Counted from the first letter of the stretch, positions 11,401-23,440 are shown. The stretch: DNA of 64,000 nucleotides from Sacculina carcini (GCA_916048095.2 OU696594.1:4766781-4830780); one strand, 5' to 3'. The notes: a model not told the origin generated them from the sequence alone. A program made the numbers and translations.

Positions 11401-14400
11401 AAGAGGATTGTACTTACTGTTGCGTATTTGTCTTTTATATAGCACTTTCTGGTCATTGTTTAGCAGCCATGAGGGAAGCGATGTACCGCTAGTTGACTTC
11501 CTAGAATGACTGAACATGCGCTCATGAGGGGTACAGTTAGTGGCTGTGGAGAGCAAAGAACGAATTGAGTGCAGTGCATCTGGAACGACAACTTCCCATT
11601 GAGCGATTGACAACCCGAGAGTCTTCAGGGCAAGAGATACATTTTTCCATACAATGCCGTTGTACCTTTCGACAAGACCATTTCCTTCGGGATTGTATGG
11701 AGATGTCCGACTCGTAGCGATTCCACGATCATGCAAAAATTTCTTCAGCTCCACGGACATGAAGGCGGAGCCTCGATCAGTATGAACGTAGGAAGGCATG
11801 CCGAATACGGCGAATAACTGGCATAAACACTTGATAACAGTAGAAGAAGATAGATCAGAACAAGGGAAAGCAAATGGAAATCTTGAAAACTCGTCGACTA
11901 CAGTAAGGAGATAACGATTTTTAGTGTTCGAGGCAACGGGACCTTTGAAGTCCAAGTTCAGTCTCTCGAAAGCATGTGTGGCTTTGATTAAAGGTCCAGT
12001 ATCGGCACGGACAAATCTTGGTTTCAGCTCGGCACAAACACGACATGAATTCACAACATTTTTGACATCAGCGATAGACTAAGGCATATTTCGACTTCTC
12101 ACAAAATGATAGAGTCGAACTACTCCCGGATGACACATCACATCATGTATCTAGTTCTAGTTCTTAGTTCTGCCAGTTCATCGGAAGAAGTGGCGGAGCA
12201 TACACGAGAAAGAGCGTCAGCAACTGTGTTCTCCCGGCCAGGGCGATATACAATATCAAATTTATAGGGAGCCAATTCCAGCCTCCACCTAGCGATTTTG
12301 TCATTCTTTATTTTTGACTTATGTTTGGCATGAAACAGGAATGACACCGATTGCTGATCAGTAATTAACTGAAAACGATTTCCGATGAGCCAATGTCTCC
12401 AAGACTTCAAGGACTCTACGATAGCATATGCTTCTTTTTCGATAGAGGAATGCCGCTTTTCACTGGGGTTCAATGTGCGGGAGAAGAAAGCCACAGGTCT
12501 GCCATGCTGACTCAGTGTCGCGGCTATGGCAAACTCAGACGTATCTGTCTCGACGACAAGTTGGCAGCTTGAATCCACAGCACTGACACCTGAGTTAGCA
12601 ATATCACTTTTTAGCTGTTCAAAGGCATTCAAGGCTTCATCAGATAGCGGAAAACTCTCAGAGCAGTTCAACACACGAATTTTCTCGGAAAAATTGGAAA
12701 TCCAATGGGAGTAATGAGCGAACATACCTAAAGCCCGCTTTAGCGACGACAAGTTAGTCGGAGGTGGAAGTTCGCGAAGAGCTGACAATCTCTTATTGTC
12801 AGGTTTTATAACTCCATCTTGGACAAGATAACCCAGTATTCTAAGAGAAGACATAGAATACTGACACTTTGTCTCATTAAGAGTGAGTGAATATTTAGCC
12901 ACGGCTTCTAAAACCTTCTTGAGATTCGCATCATGTTCTTTTTTATCTCGACCACAAACAGTGACATCATCAATATAGGCAAAAGTACCCTCAAGTTTTT
13001 CGTCGTTAATTATCTTGTCAATCACTCTTTGAAAAGACGATACTCCGTTAGTGACTCCAAAAGGCGCTCTACAGAACTGGAACAGTTGCTTATCGGCTTC
13101 AAATGCCGTATATGGCTTTTCTTCTTCTACAATGTTTAGCTGATGATAAGCACTACGCATATCTAGACTGCTGAAAACTCGATATTTGGCCATTTGCCTC
13201 ACCATATCCTCGATATTTGGGAGCGGGTACGCGTCCAATTCTGTATATCCGTTGATAGTGCACGAATAATCGACAACCATACGTCTCTTGTGGTTATCGT
13301 CCGAAACAACAAGGACCTGAGCTCGCCACGGGGATTTGCTGGGCTCGATTATTCCTTCCTTTAACATGCGCTGAACTTCTTCCTTGATGAATGCTTGTTC
13401 AGAATCAGAATATTTGCGCGATTTAGTAGCAACTGGCTTGCAATCAGGGGATAAATTATGATAAATCGAAACAGGTGGAATATTAGCAGCAGCTAATGCA
13501 CACACTCTCCGTTTTTGTTTTTCTCCACCCAATTTCATTACCAAATGAGAATGGAGCCCCAAAAAATCGTTACCTAGAATGATATCACAACATAGATTAT
13601 TTATAACGGAAAGTTTAACATCACAGTACAATTGTCCAGAACACACCAAATTTGAATGAACAACGCCCAAAATTTGTGAACAATTCGAACTAGAGGCCAA
13701 AGTAACCACGCCACGACTGGAGGATTGCTTCAGATTATACACTCTTGCAAAGCGCGCATCCAAAAAGCTTTCCGAACTGCCGGTATCAATGAGCGCTTTA
13801 GCAGGAACACCGTCAACCGTAACATCAATAATAGATTTAGATAGACTAACTGGAGCGGCAGCAGAAGTGACGGCCGCCGCGCGAGAAGTCGCTGCAGCTG
13901 TGGCCGAGCTGGCTGATCTGTACACCTTCGCGAAGTGTCCCTTTTTTCCGCAAGTGTGACAGCCAGCCTTCCTGGCCGCACAATTTCTCCTTGGATATCT
14001 CTTGAGTCCACAGAAGAAGCACTTATCGTGTCTGTTTCCTGGAAGAGCCGCGGCCTGTGTTGAGTGCAGTGCAGCAAGAGAGGACTCTGGTTCAGATGAA
14101 AGTTGAACATCACAAGCAGCAGCCGCAACATAGGTGTTCGGAGCAAAAGACTCTTCGTGCTTGTGAGCCAAAGTCAGCGTCCGCGCTTGCTGGAACGCAG
14201 TTTTGAGGTCGAGTGTTGAGTTCTCCAGCAATCTTTGTCGAACAGCATCTGAAGAAAGCCCATTGATGAAGGCATCACGAATATACTCGTCTCGATGAGT
14301 ATCTGCAGTGACAGCTTTGAAGTCGCAATCTTTCGCCAACGGCTTGAGCGACTGAAGGAATTGTTCCAAACTCTCGTTTTCTCGCTGTCTTCTTGTAGCT

Positions 14401-17400
14401 AGAGCATGACGCGAATATATCTGACTTTTGGGCTGCACATACAGCGACTCCAGAAGCTCTATAGCCCCATCGAAGGTCTTGCGGTCGTCTTGCGGTAATG
14501 TGCTCATAGACGCTAGCACTGACATAATTGACCAGCAAGTTGAGCTTGTCTACACTGGTGTTACTGGTAGGCTGAACAGCAGAGAGAAAATTCTTGAATG
14601 TCTTGTGCCAGTGAATGCCAGAAATGCCAGTGAGTCCATTGTTTTGACGACATCAAAGCGTTCTGGTTTCAGTAATTTGTCCATACTGGTGTGAATGTTG
14701 AATAAATTGTTGTGTTCCAACGAAGAGTACACGATAGCACAGCACGATAGCCAACATTTTGCACAACTAAATGATAACAGATCTGTAAAATATAAACAAA
14801 CAATTAGCAAACAATTAATTGATAAAATAACCGAACAAGAGAACAATAATCAGAACGTACCACGCTACAACTGGTGCACAACTGATATAGAGAAGAATAA
14901 CAAACTTAGAGAAGTACTCGGAGTATAAAGCATATCACCACAGTATGCATGTATGTGTTTTTGTTTTTGTTTTTGTGTGGTTTTTAGTCTTGCAGTGTAG
15001 TGGTCTGCGTTGTTTTGTATGCGACGCCGATGACGTGCATTGTTCTCGTCTTTCATCAAACATCACCAGTGTAGAATGCGAGCACGTACACAATCCGTTC
15101 TATTGCGTCAAAATGGAGGGTGTTGTCGATGGTAATTACATGGTTCATTTTATCTGCTATCAATTTCTCTTTATCTTTCTCTGATTCTCTCTTCATCTCT
15201 TAATTTATCTCTCTCTCTTTCTCTTTGTTTCTCTTTATTTTTCTCTGTTTCTCTTTCTTTCACTCTTTTATTCTCTTTTTTCTCTCTATTTCTCTTTCTT
15301 CCTCTTTATTTCTCTTTCTTCCTCTTTATTTCTTTCTTTCACTCTTTTATTCTCTTTTTTCTCTTTATTTCTCTCTCTTTCTCTTTATTTCTCTTTATTT
15401 TTTCTCTATTTCTCTTTCTTTCGGGAGTACTACAATATTGCCCTATGAACATATTAGCCACACACGCTTGTATACTCCCTTACTCTGCAATAGGGCAATA
15501 TGTTCACCTCGGCCAGTGTAGTGTCAAAGGCGTATCAAGTGCGGTGAGTGCGACTGTGGCTTGTGGCCAATATGTTCACTTTTCACCATAGCGTAATTTC
15601 AGTGGTTTTCAACGCAACGCATTTATATGCAACAAATAGCTAACACCTAACGTACTGTGCGGTTATTGGCTAGGTTAGGTCAGGTTACGTCAAGTTAGAT
15701 TACTGAGCCTAGCCAATAGCCCCACAGTATGTTAGGTGCTAGCTACTTGTGTATAAACTCCTGCGTTGTGTTGAAAACCACTGAAATTTCGCCATGGTGA
15801 AAAGTGAACATATTGGCCACAAGCCGCAGTCGCACTCACCGCTCTTGATACGCCTTTGATACTACACTGGCCGAGGTGAACATATTGCCCTATTGCAGAG
15901 TATGGGAGTATACAAGCGTTTGTGGCTAATATGTTCATAGGGCAATATTGTACTAGATCCTTTCTTCCTCTTTATTTCTTTTCTTTTCTCTCTAATTATC
16001 TTTCTTCCTCTTTAGTTCTCTTTCTTTCACTCTTTTATTCTCTTTTTTCTCTTTTTTCTCTTTCTTTATCTCTTTAACTCACTTTCTGTTGTCTATGCTT
16101 ATTTATTTATTAGTTTTTCTCATTTTTCTCATTATCATTATACGTTTCAATAATTTTTTCATAGCGTTACTATATTATCTTAACCAGTCTGTTGCGCGAT
16201 TATGTGTATAAACATTTTTATTTAGCTGTTTAATTTGACATTTTCATTTGATTTTGTTGTAGCCTTGTCTAGTTGCTACATCTTGCAGTCGATGGGGACA
16301 TTCTTCTTAGTGTTGTGCCGCGATAACATGCCGTCGATTGGAAACAAACAGTCCAAAATGCTCCTACCGTATTACCTCTCCAAGGTCGATAAACGTGAGT
16401 CGAGCTCAACTGGACTATACAATGTCACAGCCTAGTCAATTGAATAAAGTTTCAAGTTCCCGGTCTCTTAGTAAACCACTGCTTATATATCTCTCGAGCG
16501 AGACACGAACATGACCCTCTACTGCAAGCACTTGTTTAACTGTTAAAAGACTTGAGTGGCAGCTGCTACACGGGAAGAAGCCGAAGCTTATGAACACACA
16601 CAGGTGTGTCCCGTGCAGCTCGCTGCCGCCGCAGAACCGACAATCTCCACACTATGACGCCACAAGGACGGAAGACGTATTAGAGAGGACCACCTCCCCA
16701 GAATGCATGACACAACACATGACTGATATGTGGTACCATCATATACTGCTGGGTGGACAGGGACTGTTAGATTATAGAATTCTCCCAAAGAAATTCTCCT
16801 CCGCCGGGTTTTGAACCACGGACCTCCCACTTGTGAGGCGGGTGTGCTACCACTACACTACGGAGTCCACATTTGGTTTCCATCGACTGTTTTGTCAGGA
16901 ACTAATTTTGAACTCGATGATAGCGCTCGCCTGATTCGAACTATAACTTTGTTATATTTGTAACAAGTCGACAACAAACAAGGTATATTAAAGTATAAAT
17001 CAAGATAAGACAAACGCACACAGCGATGCCCCACACGCGACTACAAGACCACTCACTCACACACACATTCAAACACTCACTCACACACGCTAACACACAC
17101 ACACAAACACTAACACACACACAAACACTAACACACGCACAAACACTAACACACACACAAACACTAACACACACACACAAACACTAACACACACACAAAC
17201 ACACTCACACTCAAACACACACACACACACACAAACACTAACACACACACAAACACTAACACACACACAAACACTAACACACACAAACACTAACACACAT
17301 ACACAAGCACTAACACACTCAAACACACACACACCCAAACAAACATTCTCAAACACACACTCACACGCAAACACACAAACACTTATACCAACACACACAC

Positions 17401-19382
17401 AAAAACTTAAACCAACACACACACACAAACACTTAAACCAACACACACACACAAACACTTAAACCAACACACACACACACAAACACTTAAACCAACACAC
17501 ACACACAAACACTTTAACCAACACACACACACAAACACTTAAACCAACACACACACACACAAACACTTAAACCAACATACATACATACAACCACGTTCAT
17601 ACTGCATGATAATGGTGTTGTGGCATCTTATATTTGCATGTTTTCTTGTCATGCGATTTTTGGATTTTCTTCTTTTTTTCTTTTGCTGTTGCATGATTTG
17701 AAATATTTGAAGTTGATTTTGTCAATTGTTCCCTTCAATGTTGAAATATTTTCCGAAACAAACAACAATGTTTGAAAATGGAAATATTTTCTTTCAAAAA
17801 ATGTACTATCCTTTTTTTTGGATAATTAGAATCGTTTGATAGAGTGTCTATATTTTTCTAAACCAGTGGTTCTTAACCTGTGTGGGGAATTTCCCTGTCT
17901 GGTGGGGAATGGAAGAGTTGTCAAGTGGGAAGCTGAATGTCGGACAGAACAGGACAACTATGTGTGTTTTTATCAATTCAAATTAGTATATTTTTGTTTC
18001 CAAATACCTCTAATGACATTTACTTTATGACTTAACAGCTGAATTTAATGAATTTATCAGCGCTGTGTTGTGTGGAAAATGAAGATGAGATGGCTGAATT
18101 AAGAAGTGGGGAATCAGTTAGAAAAAAGGTTGAGAATCACTGGTTCAGATGAACAAGACACGATATGCAATATTATTCACGAGAAGTGGACTTTTATCAA
18201 GCTATTAGCTATGTCTGAAATCACATTTACAAGTGGTTCTGCGGCTTGCGGTTCGAATCTGGTCAGGGGGACTGTTTTTCCACCCGATTAGCAATTTTGC
18301 ACACGTGCTTGAGCTCACGGCCGGTGTTGTGCTGTATAATTTCATAAACTTGTGCGCTTAACTAACCAAACTAACCAAGCTTGTTCGTCTTCAAATCTCT
18401 TCCTCTCTCTAACTCTCTTTGTTCCCATTCTTCTGCTATATTATTTTGTCTCTGTGTGTGTGTGTGTGTGTATGCGTGTGTATGTATGTGTTTGTGTGTG
18501 CTTATGTGTATGTGTGTATGCGTGTGTGTGTATGTCTGTGTGTTTCTGTCTGTGTGTATATATATATGAAATGTACTCTATCGTATTAGCTCCGTGGCTG
18601 TTGGTCGCTGGTATACGCTGTATTCAGTGCGACTCCATCACTAACACACTGTCGTGCGGCGAATACTGGCGTCCACACGTGGCACGTGTTTTGAGCCACG
18701 TGGCGCCACGTTCGTGTCAGCACGTGCACGCCGCGCAATATTGCATCAAGACCACAGGCGTTTTTGCAGGTTTTCGCGTGCAACTAACCTTCCATTAACC
18801 TTTATTTGTCCATAATTCGCTTCCTTAGACACATCGACACATTTTCAAAACAGCATCCTTTTAGAAGGGCTGTTCAGCTCTCTTTTTTCGCATACAGCTT
18901 GGTTTGGTTAATACAAAAATAATAGTTAAAAACTCGAGTGTTAAGGAAAGCTAATGAAAAAGGAAGTAAAAAAGAAATATACGATTAATCAAATGTAATT
19001 ATCAAATCAAAAAGGCTAAATAAAAGTGTATATATATAAAATCGTGCAACAGACTAATTAAGATAATATATTATAACAAAAATTGAAATGGAACCATATA
19101 ATGTTGCCTATATATGGTTTATTGTGTGTGTGTTTGGGTGTATTTGGGGTTGGGTGGGTTGTTTTGAGTGTAGGGCAATTGGGTACACGGCGTTTTTGCT
19201 CATCGGTCAATGCTGGCAACGAATGCTATCTGGTCCGACGTCCCGGTGATGATAAAGATTACCAGAGTTGTGTGTTCACTTGTTCTACGGACGGCTGTAA
19301 TAGTTCTTCAAGTGTCCGCGCGGGGGAGCTACTTGTCACAATGTCGTTGTTTTGCGCTCTGCTTAAAATGCGCTTTTTGTAA
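8454..19382 (+). CDS. Ly6/uPAR-domain GPI-anchored protein with two alternative second exons
   Basis: Exon 1 (8454-8499) encodes a signal peptide (MFTSNVFLLLLALSF) and ends in phase 1 at GTAAGT. Two candidate second exons follow, 14988-15131 (LRCFVC...YCVK) and 18590-18769 (IRCIQC...YCIK); both enter and leave in phase 1. Exon 3 (19174-19382) encodes RRFCSS, PGDD, SCVFTCSTDGCN and a hydrophobic C-terminal tail typical of a GPI signal. Either second exon gives an open frame, of 132 or 144 residues, with the cysteine pattern of an extracellular three-finger Ly6 domain. The conserved RFCSS and CSTDGCN blocks resemble crok/bero-type invertebrate Ly6 proteins that act at the cell surface in septate-junction or channel biology; the exact role is unknown. 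The donor of the second cassette (GCAG|GTTTTC) is weak. Intron 1 carries two LTR elements. Confidence 0.8.
8928..9363 (-). repeat. LTR of the small element (left copy)
   Basis: Contains a 13-bp G/C hairpin (AGGCGCGCGTGGG at 8964-8976, complement at 8986-8998) and interrupted CA tracts. The TG...CA termini and the 436-bp length match the right copy. Confidence 0.85.
10078..10513 (-). repeat. LTR of the small element (right copy)
   Basis: Direct repeat of 8928-9363 with no difference noticed by eye. Confidence 0.85.
10719..10957 (-). repeat. Gypsy LTR (3' LTR of the element)
   Basis: 239 bp, starting TGTTGTGTTCC and ending ATCACCACA on the plus strand. Several substitutions and an indel separate it from the other LTR, so the insertion is not recent. 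Confidence 0.85.
11101..12054 (-). pseudogene. Gypsy integrase segment of pol
   Basis: Shows CRVC of the zinc-binding region and the D,D,E catalytic core as LDFKGP, HTDRGSAF and NGLVERYNG, then a C-terminal tail. The upstream part of the zinc finger (CHPG...) lies in another frame and is cut by a TAG codon near 12078, separating this ORF from the rest of pol. Integrases insert the element cDNA into the genome; this one is not expressed as part of an intact polyprotein. Confidence 0.85.
12138..14525 (-). pseudogene. Gypsy gag-protease-RT-RNase H polyprotein
   Basis: From its N-terminus: a gag helical region; two zinc knuckles (CFFCGLKRYPRRNC and CHTCGKKGHFAKVY, the second altered at its last Cys position); a pepsin-type protease ALIDTGSS; reverse transcriptase with FAYIDDV; and RNase H with ETDTSEF and LITDQQS. 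At 795 residues it fuses gag and pol in one frame. The true gag N-terminus is displaced by frameshifts upstream of 14525 and the C-terminal integrase is in another frame, so it is a remnant. Confidence 0.9.
14708..14942 (-). repeat. Gypsy LTR (5' LTR of the element)
   Basis: 235 bp with the same termini as 10719-10957. It ends 45 bp before the first alternative second exon of the Ly6 gene, so it abuts that acceptor region. Confidence 0.85.
15180..16095 (+). repeat. Pyrimidine-rich (TCTTTATT)n microsatellite
   Basis: TCTCTTTATTTCTC-type repeats occupy 15180-15425 and 15955-16080 on both sides of a foldback element, which evidently inserted into a single longer tract. Confidence 0.85.
15433..15950. 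mobile_element. Foldback MITE with about 250-bp inverted arms
   Basis: The left arm (CAATATTGCCCTATGAACAT from 15433) is matched by its reverse complement ending at 15950. The arms meet near 15690, and the element is flanked by TA on each side, as expected of a Tc1/mariner-type target duplication. The motif AATATGTTCA occurs about six times in both orientations within the arms. No ORF of note. Confidence 0.85.
16263..16446 (+). other. Possible extra exon and poly(A) signal inside the Ly6 locus
   Basis: An open phase-1 segment starts after GTTGTAG at about 16262, runs to a stop at 16435, and is followed by AATAAA at 16442. An internal GTGAGT at 16395 would also leave phase 1. Its residues do not match the Ly6 cysteine pattern. 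It might be an alternative terminal exon or chance. Confidence 0.25.
16541..16868 (-). mobile_element. tRNA-Val-derived SINE, copy 3
   Basis: Same family as 5058-5395, with a shortened tail. It is antisense within the Ly6 locus, the only intragenic copy opposite to its host gene. Confidence 0.9.
17040..17580. repeat. CA minisatellite with AAACACTAACAC and TTAAACCAACAC units
   Basis: Two higher-order units on a CA background: AAACACTAACACACAC-like to about 17390, then AAACACTTAAACCAAC joined to (AC)n, period about 26 bp, to 17575. 17585-17860 is AT-rich without features. Confidence 0.85.
17864..18142. mobile_element. hAT (Charlie/SPIN-like) MITE
   Basis: Terminal inverted repeats CAGTGGTTCTTAACC and GGTTGAGAATCACTG. 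The flanking octamers TTCTAAAC and GTTCAGAT fit a diverged NTCTAGAN target. The internal CGGACAGAACAGGACAACTA block is shared with copies at 24718, 37953 and 52833. Confidence 0.8.
18445..18568 (+). repeat. TG/TA microsatellite upstream of the alternative Ly6 exon
   Basis: Interrupted (TG)n with TATATA at the end, stopping about 20 bp before the acceptor of the 18590 exon. It takes the place of a pyrimidine tract. Confidence 0.8.
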
Positions 19383-20178
19383 TTCGTGTGTTTTTTTATT
19401 TGGTTTTTTCTTTATTATTGTTGTTAGCTTTCGAAATTTTGTATTTGTAAACTTCAATTATTTGTATTTCACTTAAACGTAAGCCATTTAGGAAAAAAAT
19501 ACATATTTAATCCTGCAAAGTTTGTTTAATTATCTGTGTGTGCGCGTGTTGTAACGTTTTTTTAAAGTGTTGTATAAATTTCGTGTTGAATTGTTATCTG
19601 GATATGTGTTAATGTGTATTTTTACCGATTTTTCAAGTGTTTTTCATATAAGAAGGCATAATTTTCACCGTCATTTATAATCCTTGCATTTCAATTTGGC
19701 TATTTTGGTGACTAATATTTAATCTTATATGTTAATTTAATAATTTATTTAATTTTCGTGTTTTATCTAATTTACTTATTTAATAATTGCGATCAGTGAT
19801 TTGTGATATTATCCTGTGTGTGTGTTTATTCATTCATTACGTCTGTCCGTCCGTAAATCCGTCGTTGATTCCGTCCTTGATGAATATCGTATTTGTCAAT
19901 ACACTTTCATATTTCTGCTATCTGTTTTTTGTTGTTTTTTGTCTTCCCCTCCCCCCGCCGGAATAATTCTGTCTCCGCCACTGATAAACACATGACATGC
20001 AAACTCATGGAGACACGTGACTTCTATGTGGGAGTACCCCGAGTCATAGTTATGCTTGAATAAATATATATTTATTACAACAAAAATATCAATACGAAAA
20101 AGCAAGAAAGATCATAAATGTGATATCACTCGATCACATTACGGGATTGTGTATATGATCACTTATATGTATGATCTT
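19383..20178. other. 3' flank of the Ly6 gene
   Basis: AT-rich sequence with T-runs. No canonical AATAAA was found just after the stop, so the Ly6 transcript end is undefined. No other gene is seen. Confidence 0.5.
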
Positions 20179-20186
20179 ATGATCAC

Positions 20187-21417
20187 TAGGGCTGTCAAAA
20201 GTTAATAAAGTTACTTTTTTACCTAAAGGTCACTTTTTCATAAGCTACCTAAAACTGCATGAAAAAGTTATGTACGATAATTATTCAAAAAGTTATTAGG
20301 TTACCAAAAGTTACTTTTTCATCGTTAGGTTACTGTTTTGCTTTTAAGGTTACTTTCTTATCGTCAGGTTACCTTTTGTTATTTTTCTTGTTATTAGGTA
20401 AGTTTACCACGAAGTTTGGTGACTTTTTGCAGATAAGAGGCACAAAAACGGTATATATGAGGATAAAATAGGAAAAGAAATGGAATATTAGGTCTGAAGA
20501 TCAAGAAATGTCAACATTTCTGCTGTTAGGATTTAGCAATTGATATTCATCCGTGCTACTCGATATTTATACGTTTTTTGGGTACGCAGGATAGTGTAAT
20601 TCCATTTTAGGAAATGTCCACGAACTGGAGGGTGTCGTGAGATGTTTGGAGCGTGGTATAGTACGATGTGTGAGCTCTCTATACCAGATACTGCACTGTA
20701 GCACTTGACAGTACGTATTTACTTTAACAGGAATTTGCACGTGATTTTCAGGGCGTGAGATAGCGCCATTATCCCACGTTTGACATATAGGAGGACGGGG
20801 GGCATTCACACATGCAGTGTTAAAAGAAAGTGTTAAGTGAAGAGAGTGTTAAGTGTTAAGTTGATAAAAAGTTCATTGAAAAAATATACAGAACATTATT
20901 GCGACCATTACTAAAAATATTTACATTTGCAATTAGTGTATTTCGCATTTGTATGAGCTTTCCACTTTAAATTACATTTTGATGGTTATGCTCCTTTTTT
21001 CGATGTTAGCTAAATTATGTTAAGTCACTTTTGGTTGTTTGTTGTAAAAATGGTACCAGATCGGAGAGGGTGTAAAAGTAGTACCAACTCGGAAAGGTGA
21101 TAAAAAAGAAGGACTGGTGTATTTTCTTCCTTCAGAACTGCAAACAGAAATTGACCTTTTTTGAAGGAGGTTATTTTTAGGTTACCTTTTTATTGGTTAT
21201 TAGGTTACTTTATATGTTCACAAACAAACAACAAACAAACCGTGTATTTCACATGGCGCACTAATCAGCAAAGGCGTGATAAACATGGGATAAAACGATA
21301 CAAAAGTGACAATAACATTAAAACTCAGGTTATTTTTAGGTTACTTTTTTAGGTTACTTTTTCTCGAAAATAAAGTTACTTTTTTCTTATTTTTAGGTTA
21401 CTTTTTTGACAGCCCTA
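20187..21417. mobile_element. Non-autonomous hAT transposon with perfect 8-bp target duplication
   Basis: Begins TAGGGCTGTCAAAAGTTA and ends with the inverted TTTTTTGACAGCCCTA, flanked by ATGATCAC on both sides (20179-20186, 21418-21425). The subterminal 250 bp at each end contain many copies of TTAGGTTACTTTTT, likely transposase-binding sites. No transposase ORF is present in its 1231 bp. Confidence 0.9.
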
Positions 21418-21469
21418 ATGATCACTTACTAAGCTAACTTTTTCTAAAACTTTCTACATCTTTTTTTGT

Positions 21470-21570
21470 TATATTCCAGTACGTATGGGTTACCGCAGGT
21501 TGGTAATAGTGCACTTGCACTCTTCCCCCATGCTACTGGATTTGCCTGTAATTAATAAGCATCATAATTA
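21470..21570 (+). mobile_element. R1 dispersed repeat fragment
   Basis: Contains GGTAATAGTGCACTTGCACT and GCTACTGGATTTGCCTGTAA followed by ATTAATAA. A shorter piece of the 3' end recurs at 21780-21835. Confidence 0.7.
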
Positions 21571-22239
21571 AAAAAGAATAATTAATTTCAGAATGAATTT
21601 AACGCTTTTCTAGTTTATGGGAGTATATCCTGGTGGGGTATACCCCCCTGACAGATTTGCTATAGAGATTGAATACGCAAATTTACCCCACGATAATTCT
21701 AATCAGTTCAATTCATTGGTTTATTCAGTTGAGTTTATTGTCCATCAAAATAAGCATAGTTAAAAACGTCCTTGTTATCTTCCCATGCTACTGGATTTGC
21801 CTGTAACTAATAGCAATTATATTAGCAATAATATTTGGCATGTGGATATTTCACAATAATTTGTAATTGAGTGTGTGTGTGCGTGTGTGTGTGTGTGTGT
21901 GTAAGAGTAAAGAGTGTAACATGAAACACACAAATATAAATTAGAAATATAGCAATAGTTTGTTGAGCCAAGGTTTCTGGACGCAAACATCAGAATAATT
22001 TGCAACAACGATATCATAAATATTAGCAACCCGACAATTCAACGCAAACATCACATTATCTCACACATATTGCACTCAACAAGTGCAAGAGTCTCAAACG
22101 ACCAAAACATGATCATAAAAAGAAAAATCACATTCACACACACACACATTGCTATATATGAGCAAGCAAGCGAGAGTACAAACTAGAACATAAATGATTT
22201 GGTGTTATTTATTTGATGTTAATCAATCAATCAATGTTT

Positions 22240-22760
22240 TATTACAATATAAATATACATACATATATACAAATATACGCATGCGTACATATATAAACAC
22301 ACACACATACATACATATATATACACGCACAACAAATTTGGCAAGATGTATCGCTCAAATATATATTAATTATGATGTATGTATGTGTGTGTGTGTATTG
22401 TTTATATCACGGGGACTCGTTGCAATTTGCAATGTGCAAGCGATGCAATGTTTAGCTACGCTTGCACACCCACTTGTAATGCATATCATTACACACTAAC
22501 GGTCTTGTCCGTTTTTTTACCTGTCTATCAAACTGCGCGACTACCTGAGTGTTTATTGTTGTGTGTATGTATGTGTGTGTGTGTGTGTGTATTGTTGCGT
22601 GTGTGTGTGTGTGTGTGTGTGTATTGTTGCGTGTGTGTGTGTGTGTGTGTGTATTGTTGCGTGTGTGTGTGTATGTGTGTGTGTGTGTGTGTGTGTGTAT
22701 TGTTGCGTGTGTGTATGTGTGTGTGTGTGTGTGTGTATTGTTGCGTGTGTGTGTGTGTGT

Positions 22761-22797
<37 letters not shown>

Positions 22798-23406
22798 CGT
22801 GTGAGTGTGTGTATATGTGTGAGTTTGTATGTATGTGTGTATATATATGTGTTTGTATGTATGTGTGTTTGTATTTGTGTGTGTGTATGTATGTGTGTTT
22901 GTATGTGTTATATTTGTGTGTATATATGAATGTGTGTATATGTGTTTGTTTGTGTATGTGTTTATCCGTGTATGTATTTGTATGTGTATGTGTGCGTGTG
23001 TGTCGGTGGACATGCATATGGGTGTTTTGATTGTGCATAGGAGAGGGTGTGTGTGTGTGTCAGACGTATCTTGAACTTACACCCTGGTCATTCGATTATG
23101 CGTCCTTCAACACACACACACACACACACATACAAACACACACACAGACAGACACACACACACACATACACACACACCTACACACACACACAAATACAAC
23201 GAGAGGAAAGAGTACTTCAAGGACCTACATCTGATTTTCTCTACTCTTATACGAGGGTGTCTGTATGTCTGTCCGTGTGTGTGTGTGTATGTGGGTGTGT
23301 TGTTTTTGATGTAGTGGAGCGTGGGGTGCGTGTGTGCAATGCAATGCAATGCGCGAATGCAAACGAATTGATTGCAAATTATTTTGCACCACTGCTACTC
23401 ATAAGC

Positions 23407-23440
<34 letters not shown>

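Larger units (their letters stand above)
10719..14942 (-). mobile_element. Gypsy-type LTR retrotransposon, degenerate
   Basis: LTRs lie at 10719-10957 and 14708-14942, with TG...CA ends, similar but not identical, and near-matching 5-bp flanks (GCATG and GTATG). The interior encodes gag, protease, RT, RNase H and integrase on the minus strand. Gag is broken by frameshifts near 14540, and pol by a frameshift near 12140 and a stop near 12078, so this copy is inactive. It sits in intron 1 of the Ly6 gene, antisense to it. Confidence 0.9.

Noticed and set aside
18235-18265. Isolated GGTTCGAATCT box-B-like sequence as a SINE
   Set aside because: No box A at the right distance and no second copy in the window to define an element.
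22528-23038. Long ORFs on both strands rich in CVCV or THTH residues
   Set aside because: They are translations of (TG/CA)n in all frames; no composition or motif beyond the repeat. The same holds for 31434-32230, 45737-46806, 16941-17458 and 49028-49993.
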